From Cliona cf. orientalis (Eukaryota; Porifera; Demospongiae; Clionaida; Clionaidae): a stretch of DNA of 64,000 bases. The position numbers and the translations under genes are program-made. The notes beneath the pieces were generated by a model that saw only the letters and a list, made by a program, of their open reading frames with translations, was not told where the DNA came from and did not search any database. How positions within the stretch are numbered: the stretch's first letter is position 1; the number at the start of each line of letters is the position of its first letter. Shown here piece by piece: positions 32,101 through 43,900 of this stretch. The DNA lies in assembly GCA_963930775.1 (NCBI GenBank), contig OZ005693.1:1302001-1366000 (forward strand). Reading direction: 5' to 3'.

Positions 32101-35100
32101 TCGTCCACGGCAACCAACCATGCATCCCATCCCATCCACACCCTAGCTTTCCTACAACTACAAACAAAATCATTAACTGCCCCCAAATTGAGGGGAACAC
32201 GTGCACATGTGTTTTTCCCGCGCAATCAATGCCCACCGGTTGTTCGGCAATCAAACATCGTGTCCTAATTCCCTTGTTACAGTGGCAGACGCACACGCAC
32301 TCGACACGTCCTACAAGATAATTCTACATTTCCTCTCCCGATAGCTAAGCCTGCTCGTGCGTACACAGCCTCTAGACGGACTGACAGCTGCAGACAGCCA
32401 GACGAATTGAATGCATGTATGCATATGTAGTATGACAGGATGATATTATATACCACCCCTATATAGTTCTCAAGGCTAGGCACCTAATTTGGTGGATCTG
32501 GGGTTAGGTTTGCCTCATTACCACTAGGACTAAATTAAATACGTAACATTGTATACGCCTAATATATGTACGTAGTTAGTTGCTCATGGGGGTGCACTCA
32601 CTGACTGAGTCTTAGACTACAGAATACTATCATATATCAAGAGTATGTTTACAGGTCTATATACGTAATCAACAAGAAGCATGTGTTTAACAAAAGTGAA
32701 TCGGCCATGTTTACAATACTGTAACACAGCTAATTAGTTTATTTAATTAAACCTGTCCCCACCTAAGTCTAACCAGCCTATAATTATATATTTATTATCG
32801 TTCTCCTAAGGACTCTCGGTGCAGGCTCTATACATTAAAGGTGATTATACTTTGAAACTCCTATAATTTTAAGGCTGCCACAGATAATAATTATTATACT
32901 GAAGGAAATTGATAATAATAATTATTATTATTATTGTAGCTTGTTTATTATTATTATTGTAGCTTGTGTTTATTAACCATTCCATTGCAGTAGACTATGC
33001 CAATTAGGCCGGCCCTACTTCTCCTACCAAACAATCACACAGACTCTACTCAGTACACACTGACGGCAGTACATCTATTTTTAAATTATTAACGGCTTCA
33101 CTAATAATCAATTTGACCACCCACTGACAAATCCACCACCCCCACCCCCACCCCATCTGCCCACCTCCGAGTCAATGGATCTGCTGGCTTTTGGCTACAT
33201 AGCTCAGTGAAACTCTATAGTGGGTACCTCTCAACTCCTTCCGCTGTCCAGCCGCACACAACAAGAGAAGATGCCGCCAACTATTAAATTAATGGCTTCA
33301 CTAATTAGCCTACATGTAGCGCTGTCAGTAATTATGACCACCCACTGATAAGTCCCTATAATATTATTATACCCCGTCCACCATTCACCACCACCCCCCC
33401 CCCCCCCCCCCCATCCATCCACCCGCCTCTGAGTCAATGGATCTGCTACTTATGTCAGTGAAACTCTATAGTGGATACCTCCCAACTCTTTCCGCTGTCG
33501 AGCCTCACATAACAAGAGAAGATGCCGCCAAATATTGAATTAATGGCTTCACCAATTAACGTACATGTACATGTAGCGCTGTCAATAATTGTGACCACCC
33601 ACTGATAAATCCCTATAATATTATACCCCGTCCACCCCGCACCGTCCACCCCCCACCATCCCCCCCCAATCCAACCGCCCGACTCCGAGTCAATGGATCT
33701 GCTGGCTTTTGGCTACGTACATAGCTCGGTGAAACTTTACAATGGGTACCTCCCGACTCTTTCCGCTGTCGAGCCTCACATAACTGTTACAAGAGAAGAT
33801 GCCGCCAAATATTAAATTAATGGCTTCACTAATTAGCCTACATGTAGCGCTGTCAGTAATTATGACCACCCACTGATAAGTCCCTATAATATTATTATAC
33901 CCCGTCCACCATTCACCACCACCCCCCCCCCCCCCCCCATCCATCCACCCGCCTCTGAGTCAATGGATCTGCTACTTATGTCAGTGAAACTCTATAGTGG
34001 ATACCTCCCAACTCTTTCCGCTGTCGAGCCTCACATAACTGTTACAAGAGAAGATGCCACCAAATATTAAATTAATGGCTTCACTAATTAACCTACATGT
34101 AGCGCTGTCAATAATTATGACCACCCACTGATAAATCCCTATAATATTATACCCCGTCCACCCCGCACCGTCCACCCCCCACCATCCCATCTGCCCGCCT
34201 CTGAGTCATGATCAATGTATCTGCTGCTTTTGGCTATATAGCTCGGTGAAACTTTACAATAGACACCGCCCGACTCTTTCCGCTGTCTTAGGCTAGCTAT
34301 AGACCTCACACAACAAGAGAAGATGCCGTCAACTTTGACCGCTATTAAATCACTACATGATAATAACTCGTTAATTTAAAACTCTAACAATGATGGATAT
34401 CCTCAACCACCCAGACATCCAGGCATCCAGCCAATCGAGACAGCTAGTGCATGGTGAGATCGTGGCAGCTAGGAGGAAGCATACGAAGTTGTGTACAATA
34501 ATTACGTAATAATTATATATTATTATTATACTTGGCCGTGTGAAATAATTATTGAAAGCATGGACTATAACAGGGAAAGGAATTCCCTCCACAAAGACGA
34601 GCCAATTTAGCTGCCTTGACGATTTTAATACATTTCCCATGAGAGAGTATTAGGAGAGAGAGTTAGCGTTAATGGATAAGAATGTCCATTTTTGACCGAA
34701 AACAAGCCCTGTGCATGACGGCACGTTATAGTATACTACTTATTGAAAGTGTTGCAAAGTTGACCGTTCGTTTGAATCCAAGAAATTAGTGCTTCATAAT
34801 CGTATTTGCATGTATGCACTAATTGTACATAAATTCAAATTGTTTGCAAAGTGGGCTATTCGTTTGACCTATCAAAGAAAATTAGATTTTTGTATATCTT
34901 TCGCATGCTTGAATTAATAAAAATAAAGACACAATTCTCAACAGCTTCCCACAAAGAAAACTACAACTACCGAGCAATTACCAAGCAATTACACCTTATT
35001 TAAACCTCACATGCTTGACCCAATAAAACAAAGATTTAATTAAACTGAATGTCATGTTCGTAATAAAGGATGATTAAATTGGTGTTTTACAAGTACACAG

Positions 35101-36174
35101 TTCACATGCTCGAGTATGAATATCATCAACACAAGAGCATCGTTGAACTACCAACATAACATAATATACTATACGTACCTTGGCAGCGTAGTGTAGAGGA
35201 GTGATCGAGTTAATGCTAGCTGTCTTGTTGACGTCTGCTCCGTTCTCGAGCAGAAACCGGAGCGCCCCCAGCGCTCCAGCCTGAGCTGCATGGTGGATGG
35301 CCAGCCGACCCAATCCATCCTCAGCGGTGAGGGAGCCACCGTAGTTACGCAGGAGAAACTCCAGACATGAGACATGGTCACCTCGTGCTGCATCCATTAG
35401 TGGGGTCACTCCACAACTGTCCCTGCTATCAGGGTCATAATTACATCTGTGAGTGTGTATGGTGGAGGAGGGGGAGAGGGGGAGAGAGGGAAAGAGGGAG
35501 GGAGGGAGGGAGAGAGAGAGAAGCAAAGTGTTTACATTAATTGATCCACAACTTTGACGATCTTTACCTAACAATCATACCTCGTGTGCAAAATTTTGAG
35601 TGTCTCTAACTTTCCATGGAGAGCTGAGATAAGGACATAACAATATCAAGTATTTCCTCCCTCTCTCTCCCTCCCTTCTTCACTCCCTCTTACCTGCTGA
35701 GTGTAGGGGAGTCCTTCCATTCTTACTCACCGTCTCCCAGCAGCCACTGTCGGTGTCGAGAAGAAATCTGACGATATCGGGGTGACCCTCTCGGCAGGCA
35801 ATGTGAAAGGAGTTCCAGCCGTCTTTGTTTTTCAGGGCGAGAGAGGCGCCGTAGCCAACAAGAATCTCAACCATTTCTCTGCTGTCCTTGGTACAGGCAA
35901 GCATAAGCGAAGTCCTGTAGGCAGGTGGATGAAATGATACCATGTACACACTCACACACACACACACACACCAGTGCCTCCAAATATACAGATTTGTCAG
36001 TATTTTTACTGAATTCTGATCATAAATTAATACTGATAAAATTTCAAAAATTCTGAAACCTGGGAGAGTTTAGTACATTACATCATATATGGAGCCCTTT
36101 CTACAATACTGAAAAATACTGAAAATGCATGCAAAAGTTATACTGAAAATGGGAATATTAGACAGGCAAGCAGC

Positions 36175-36206
<32 letters not shown>

Positions 36207-37703
36207 GCACACACACACACACACACACGCTCACACACACACGTTATGGCAAATGCACACTCTCCAGTCGGACACCTGCATGGATGCATACACGCTCGCA
36301 CACGCACACACAGACATGCTAATACACATGCACACACTCAAACACATTGGACAAATGTATAATAAACACACATACCCACATAAGCACACTCTCTCAACAT
36401 CTGGATGTACGTATGCACATTCATACAGATACACTTTAATGTTCACATATTGAATTAGAGAGAGGGAGTATGCTGATTATATTTCAGACGCAATAATCAA
36501 ATGTGTGAAATCAAAAACTCATATTATGTCAAAAAATCAGTTGAATAAACCACAGTCCAGAGGTGAATGGGTATACCCACACACCGAACTCAAACTATTG
36601 ATGGACGAATTTCATTTCAAAAAGTGTTGAGCTAGATAGATTATGTTGATCATGTTACACGATTATGATAATCAGACTCCATCGCAGCTATAATATTATT
36701 ATTAATTATTTCGATAAATGCTTTTTTCTAACAACAGATGTTACATCATACATTGATCATAATTCACTAATTGTCAGTTATTACGTCACATAATTGTATG
36801 ATTACACGCAATTAAAAACGTATTAGCTAAGAATCGGCCGGCATATTAAAAACATCTTTGTAGTCAACATTTTTCACTCGATTTAGTGTAAACAACAGGT
36901 GTGGGGATGCTCAGCGACACACGTAAAACGCTCAAATTTCATTGGTTGCACAGGTGCAGGGCCATGCATTAGCAGAAATTACTGTTACTGATCGAACTTA
37001 ACCGGCTGAAGAATTTTGCAAATATTCAGAGCAAATTTCGGTGGTCTAGTGTTGGCTTGCACCCAGCTGGGCCCTACCATACATCTTTTAGTGTTCAAAA
37101 ACAACAAAGGAAGGTCACTATAATTAATTTCGGCCACCCATATTATTATACATGTAAGAGTAAACCCAGGCTGAACAATGTATATAGAGTGATATATTTT
37201 TTGGCAGCAAATGGTAAACCATGGGTAAACCAAAAATATTTGCCTTTGTACTGTGCTTTTGATGCGGAATCGTATCCTCAGCAAAATAACTTTTAATTAC
37301 GTATACATTGTATTTCTCTCACAGCCACTGACCAATCAGCTTTCTTCAAGGCATCCACATGAGCCCCGGCCGCTATCAGAAAGTGGGCGGAGTCAACCTG
37401 GCCGTGTTGTGCTGCCTCATGGAGGGCATTCTTCCCGTCTGTGTTGCTATGGTGAATCGGAACACTGTAATCATGATGTAATCTCCTCAGTAGCTCCACC
37501 TGTCCGTGCCTTGCCGCTACCAGGAATGGCGTGTCGCCATGGCGATTGGTACATGTGACCAGGCTCTCGGTTGTTGTCGAGGGAGGGAGACGGTATGTCT
37601 GATGAAATTTCTCCACGTCTGGGAAGATTCCTTGCTGTATTTCACGCAGCAGGGCGTTGACTGCTTCTGTGGGCAACGCCTCCTTATTCTTCCTCGAAGA
37701 CAT
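29181..37703 (-). CDS. ANKRD16: Ankyrin repeat domain-containing protein 16
   Basis: ANKRD16, an ankyrin-repeat protein reported in mammals to bind alanyl-tRNA synthetase and limit serine mischarging. Six exons, N to C: 37333-37703, 35694-35914, 35581-35623, 35179-35446, 29748-29826 and 29181-29257. They total 352 aa (human 361) with all phases closing. After a 60-residue N terminus the protein is a run of ankyrin repeats ([110 protein letters not shown]). The blocks [19 protein letters not shown] and DSCGVT are close to the human protein and identify it beyond generic ankyrins. The intron 29827-35178 is 5.4 kb and holds a satellite array and an inverted-repeat element. Divergent from the next gene. 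Confidence 0.93.
29850..30042. mobile_element. Related inverted-repeat element f
   Basis: An element of about 193 bp starting 24 bp upstream, in gene orientation, of ANKRD16 exon 29748-29826. Arms gtagtgttgacaggtaagtg and its inverse, near cacttgcccgggacactac, pair imperfectly. Internal motifs gggcacttaccc and gggtgcttacca alternate. The left end has TACCGTA; the right end reads caattaccgtaat rather than the expected inverse, so the family link is less certain. Confidence 0.5.
33081..34350. repeat. Satellite array, about 260-bp unit, with dimeric order
   Basis: Nearly five direct units in the ANKRD16 intron. Each contains gagtcaatggatctgct, gtgaaactctatagtgg, tctttccgctgtcgagcctc, agaagatgccgccaa and gaccacccactgataa. 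Units alternate between a form with a C15-20 run (around 33390 and 33920) and one with ccccgcaccgtccacc (33640, 34160), so the true period is a dimer of about 530 bp. Minus-strand open frames repeating here follow the unit and are not independent genes. Confidence 0.9.
36177..36242. repeat. (CA)n microsatellite
   Basis: Nearly pure CA repeat in the first ANKRD16 intron, followed by CA-rich DNA to about 36420. A shorter CA run lies at 35950-35971. Confidence 0.96.
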
Positions 37704-37978
37704 AGTATTATGCAACACCTGTGAGGAATATGAAAATGAACAATAATGCAAGCTAGCTAGATCACCTAACTTACCGAGACTGGATTAGTTTACGGAGCAA
37801 AAACAGAAATTTCTAGATTTGATTGGGTTGCTGTACCGGTAGAAGAAAACGGTAGTATGCGGAAGCACCTATGGCGGAAGCAATCCAGCCCCGCCTATAG
37901 CTAGCCCCGGCCACGGCCACGTGGAGAGAAGCCCTGCAGCTCAGCTGTATTATTAAACACGAACAGCTGGTAAAAAAA
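37704..37978. promoter_or_regulatory. Bidirectional promoter between ANKRD16 and URB2
   Basis: The two start codons face away from each other across 275 bp. The interval has two copies of CGGAAG(C) within about 25 bp (atgcggaagcacctatggcg, then gaagcaatcc) and a nearby GC-rich stretch (gccccggccacggccacgtg) with CACGTG. CGGAAG is the core recognised by ETS factors such as GABP, which are typical of divergent housekeeping promoters in animals. No TATA box is seen. Factor identity is inferred. Confidence 0.55.
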
Positions 37979-40900
37979 ATGGCCACGTGCACTGCGCTAT
38001 GGTTGGCGTTGCAGGATGGCTCACGAAGCTACTTGGAGAGGATGAAGGTAGCGAGCTACCTCTGGAAACAGGAAGACGTTCGTCGGAAGGGATGGGCGCT
38101 TCTTGTGAAGTGGGCGTTCGATGAAGTGTGCATGGTCTACAATAGAAAAGCGAAGCGGACACGCCCATCGCGTGAAGTGTGCGAGCAGTTATGGCAGCTG
38201 CTATCAGTGATGCTCGAGTCGATCTCGACCAGTGGTGTGGAGGTCTGGCACGGAGAAACATCACCCAATGTGCACTTCTTTCAGGTGGGTGGGCGTGGCT
38301 CGTAAACCTGGCAAATTGACGACCTTTACCGTTTTTTAATTGCACGTTGCAGAGTGTGTGTGACGTCCTCAACGACATTGATTCTGATTCCAGTGGTATT
38401 CACGTTCAATTAGTCTATCATGTCCTCAAGTGTCTCGATTCCATTCTGGGTGCCTCTATGCTGCCACCATCACTTCATAAGTATGATACTGTGGTATGTA
38501 GAGATTCCGATACCTTGACTATAACTAGATACACCCCCTTTAGTGCGATTTTTGCAACTATATTAGGTTTCATTGTTACAATCACTCCTTAATCTGGCTG
38601 TGTGCTCCCTCAAATCATATCAAACAGTGGATCCAGAGTATCCACTTTGTGACATTTTCCAAACTCTGGAGAAGACGTTGAGATATTTTGTGTATCTGCA
38701 AGGTAGCCATGGAAATCCAAAGAAATCTTTCACCTCGATTTGCAACCAGCTGCTACCTTCAGTACTGAGAGTAAAGTACCACAGCTCGAGATGCTCTGCA
38801 GCATTACGGAAAGCTAATTGTCTTTGTCATTGCGAACTCGCAAACTCCCAGATTAAGAATCTCATGACTACTTTGTTCAATAAGTAAGAGATCCTCGGTA
38901 TTTCATTAATTTGGGTGATCCTTACTCACCTATGTGTGATCCATCTATAATGAATTGCAGCTGCCCTTTGTTGTTGTTTTTTTTCCATTTTTAGGGAACA
39001 TCTTGCAGAATTTACTTCAGCTGTGGTAGTAACTGCTACAGTCTCAACCGGCCCCAGCCAGAGGAGATCCGCCACCAGCTATGCCAGGGTGTTGTTTGAA
39101 ACTTTGACAAAGATGATAATGACAGCTACTTCTGCCAGCAGTGTTGATGATGATGATTCAGACCAGCTATCTGATGAAGACCACTCAGCAGTCATTGAAG
39201 CTCTTCCTGACCTCTACCAATGCTTTCTTCACCAGAATAGGTAGGTACACTGCTGCAGTATATTTCTTTGTGGCTGTATTTCTCCAAAAATTGGATGTTA
39301 TCTGGTACCTCTTTGCATTTTTTAGACGGGAAGAAACAGTCTCCAAAGTGGTGGAATTTAAATTTCTCCAGAAGTTGGTTGTGCTGTTGGATATAGAAGG
39401 GAAGCAGCTTCAATCATCACCTACAGATTTAGCAGCAGCTGTTGAGAGTCCTTCTGCTGGTGCCATGGAAACAGATAAGGGTTTGGATCTAGAGCAAATT
39501 TTGAAGCATTTGCTGGCTATTGAGGAGAACTCTGAAAGAAGTAGCACAAAACAGCAGAGTATGATAAGGGTGCTTGCAAAATGTCTTGAACTAGTTTGGA
39601 AGTACAATATCTACCAGGTACGTATAACAGCTCTGCATAATTATGCTTAATCAACAGCTATGTTGATTAGAGATACTATCTTTTCAGATCGCAGAGGACA
39701 GGGATGCTGGTGGTGAACAGTTTGACGCCCTTCAATATCTTTCCATAAACATCATTAAAGGATTAAATCACAAGTATGTATGCCAGAATGCATTTTTACT
39801 TCTATACATAGCACCAAGAGTAGCCATACTCCTGACAGTGCCTCAAAAAATGCGAGTTTTTTTATTGCATTTTTTCTTGCATTAGCTGTGTAATGGAATC
39901 GTTTGACTGCCTTGCCATGGTGACGAGGCTGAACCACAAGCTGCTGGAGCCATGGCTGCCTTCTCTATGGCTCTGTCTGATGGTAACTCACCCCACACTG
40001 GGCGCGGATCCTCTGGGGCAGGAATGTGTCACCATCTTTGCAAAACTCAGACAAGTAAGTTAACGATAATATTGTCACTTGTTGGACCTCATAATAATAT
40101 TATTACTTTTATCTCGACCATTTGCAGCTGCCTCAGTTGATAACAAAGCTACTTGAAGCATTGGACCTGCTCCATGAAATTACCACCATACCTGTTTCAA
40201 CTTCTCCCATTTTCACCCCCTCCACTGAGCAGTCCTTTGCTGACTGTGTATCCAAGCTTCCTCCAGGACAGCTGGCTGAAATCCTGGAGCTTCTACTATC
40301 TTACCTCAAGGATAAGATCGCCAACCTTGGATCAAGGGTGCCACTGGACTCCTCTCTACCTCCATTGGAAAGAGCCGCCGATTTATCGAGGCTTGTTCTT
40401 TCTCACCTGCCAGCTGCAGCCAGCCTTTGGAGTGGCAAACAGAAGGATAAAGCAGTGCAGCTGCTCGAGAGTTTGACCTGTGATGTTATTCTTCCTCTGC
40501 TCACAGCTTGTGCAACACATGTATGTTAGCTTGCATATACAATTGTAACACGTGTGGTTGGGTTAGCTTGTAGAATACATGCATGTACTTCAGCTTGTAC
40601 AACACATGCATGTTAGCTTTCGGATTGAAACCTTCCCATATTTTGCATGTGAAACATTGAAAATTAACTAAAAGGAGCTAAAATTATGATAATCATTTCT
40701 CGTGTGTGATGTGCAGGATTTTGATGCTAGGCTGTCATCAGTGGCTCTGCTGGTATCATCAGAATGCACCAATCTCTTGGCTAATCTTTGTCACATTTCT
40801 CCCTCCCTACTCCCGAGCCAGAGACAGCTAAAAATAGTTTGGAATGAAGAACTGAAAATTCCGGTTCCAGAGCAGTGGAGTGGTGTATTCAGTATTGATA

Positions 40901-43900
40901 AGCTCAACCCACTAGGACACCATTTATTGGTAGGCTAAATCAGTATGGAATTAAGACTTGGAATGAGACTGTGGACAATACTGATACCCATGTTGCATAA
41001 TTCTATAATATACAGCATAGAATGGCCATCCTCGAGTTGAGGTTCCACCATGATGAGCTGCCAGCGACTCCATCACAGCTGCTTACATTCATCCTCTCTC
41101 ATCCGCCTGCTATTTCTGACAACACCTCAACCACTTGGAATGGACAGGTGCACAAATTTGTACTGTATATTAATATTATATGGCCACATGGAATGGGCAG
41201 GTATCTTCATACTGTACTATGGCTGATAATATTGCTTAAAGTGGTACTTGAATATTATGATTATTATTGACTGGTACCAATTATCGAATTCCAGCTGCTG
41301 GACTTGGTGGAGGAGAATGAATGTGTTGGCTATTGGAGTTTACTCCTCTCTCAGCTGCCGTTCATCTATAGTCACATGACCAAGGAGCACCTGGAGACGG
41401 TTGCTAAGGAGATGGTCAAAGCTGTTCAGTTAGGAGCACGAGAAAACGATTGTGTCGGCCAAAAGCTTAGTGTGGTAGACGCCATTTCTGTGTTTCTAGA
41501 ATCCGAGGGTTTTGTAGATATGAGAGTGCTTCAAGAACTGATCTTGAATGAATTCTGCACAAACCTAAGCTCTTGTCTAAAGAGAAGGTACGTCATAGAA
41601 ATTTTAATTTTTCAGTGGATCTTTGACTTTTTGGGCTGTAATTTATTCATGCATTCATATAGCCTTGCCCCCAATTGCCATGATAAATGCATATCATGAG
41701 TATCATGGCCTGTCTCATTGAAAAGCTGAGAGGGCCTGCCATGGGAACTAAGCTACATATGCTTCATCTTTGCTAAAAGAATTTATATTAATTTTCTGTG
41801 TAGCCTTCCCAAGGCACTTAGAAAGGCTCTGAAGGAGCTCATGTCTTCAAGTGAACATCTTCAAGAAAGCCTCCTCACTTCGCTTTGCATGGTGCTGCAG
41901 CACGGCCTGGGGGCACTGCGTGATCCACCGACCAGAGAGAGAGCAGCTGCCATGTCTCAAGAACTCTTCAACAAGATCAATATACCACTAATCAGTCAGG
42001 TAAGTTCTCTTATGATTGGATATATAGTTGGAAGTCCACTCTCTTAAGTTTCTCTTTATATGTTGAACTTGATTCACAGTTGATCAGGAATTTCCCACTG
42101 GGTTCACTTTCTCAAGTCAGCCTCCTCAAGAGTCTCCTACTGTTCACTGTTTTACACATCTCCACTGCTCTATCAATGGTAAAAGTTTGATAATAGAATT
42201 TAATGCTAGCAATGCCTCAATGCATGAAGTCCAGCTAAAGATTTTTAATAAGATGTTAGATCAAGAGCACAATACCTCGATCTTGTTAACAATAATTTTA
42301 AATTTCTTGCAAAATATACTAGAAATTAAGCTAAGTAAAAAAATTAGAACTTTGTCCAAGGTAGTGATAATAAAGACTCTCTATGTCATTTTGTCTCTTG
42401 TGTAGCATGACAAAGAGTACCAAGAAGAAGCAGCTGCTTTCTTGAAGGAACTGACCTACCTCCTATCCTGGATGATCCACAGCCTGACGGTGATGAGTGT
42501 GAGAGAGAAGGAGGCTAAACTCACTCGTACCTCAAAGAGAAAGAAGAAGAGGACAAGTGAGCCATCTTCATCTGAGGCAGAAATATCAGATATGCTGACA
42601 GCTGCTTCTGAGCTATGGACTCTATTCACTCTCTATACCTACGAGTACATGAACCTTATTCAGGTACTGTGACCTCTATTCGTCTACATGTATGTGTATC
42701 GTTGTTTAGAAAATGTCATTGTTACAGATGTTTGATGTGCCAGCTGATCTATTAGCCTCGACTTTGGTTGCTGTGGAGATCTCAGTCAGTGGTCTCATGA
42801 AGCTGGGAGACTATCCAAATGAACTGCTGGAGAAGGTAGCTACAATTAACTAACTGCAGATTAAGAATCTTGTTAAATCTTATGTTAATTCAGGTTGTAG
42901 GTGATCTCCAGCTGAAGCCAAAGAAGAGTGGATCATCATCGATCTCGTCATCAGCTGTGGCAGAAAATTGTCTGTACATTATTGCCAATGTCAGCTGTAA
43001 GGTATATCTCTGTACGCTGCTGCATGTGGCCCAATTATGAATATTTACTGATTTCTAAAAATTAGTATTGTACATAATATACCGTAGGCCATGTTTTAAT
43101 TGCGAGTATCTATTAAGTGCGAATCGTGATGCTCGCAATCAATAGATTCGCAAACATCAATATTCGCGTATACCGTAACATGGTACAGGGTCGACATTCG
43201 CATTTGTTAGATGTCGCAATTTTTAAAACTGCAATCATTAAACTACGCAGTTAAAACCTGGCCTACGGTATTATTTGTATCTTTGCAGCTGCTCTCAGTA
43301 TCCAGTTCAAAACATCAAAGAGACAGTACTGGTTCGAAAGAAGAAGAATCACATGTGTTTGGTTTACTGGAGCACACGATGACTGCCATTGAGAAATTTC
43401 TTGCAAGAAAGAGAAAGAAATTGAAGCCATCAGCTGCCACCAGTTGCAACACTGCCCCACTTGAAGTTGTCAATGAACATCCAGTTCTGATGTCAACTTT
43501 AGCTTTGCTCCTTCACAATAATCCTCAGCTAATCTCTGAAAGGTACATCAGTTTGCATGCGAGATAAAGAAGCTTTTATTAATAGCTGTTGTCCGGCATA
43601 ATTATTATAGGCATGAAGAAATTATCTCTCTCTTGTGTGGCTCATGTGAAGAGTCGTACTCACCACTGGTCGAAAAGCCTCATGTTCAATTTGCATTGGT
43701 AGGACAACTATGATAGCATATACTGGTAATAATAATATTATTGTCATATTCACTATTTTTCAACTTCTTTACCATGAAGTTTTGTGGTATATCGGACGTT
43801 CTCAGCTTGCCAGCTGCCACTTGTACCGATAGACTGCACTCCTCCCTTCATGGTGAAGAAGATGCGGACACCGAAAACATGGAGGTCACCACCGATGAAG

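Noticed and set aside
33231..34190. Four similar minus-strand open frames (64-84 codons)
   Set aside because: They recur with the satellite unit and contain its C-run as poly-Gly; no independent support.
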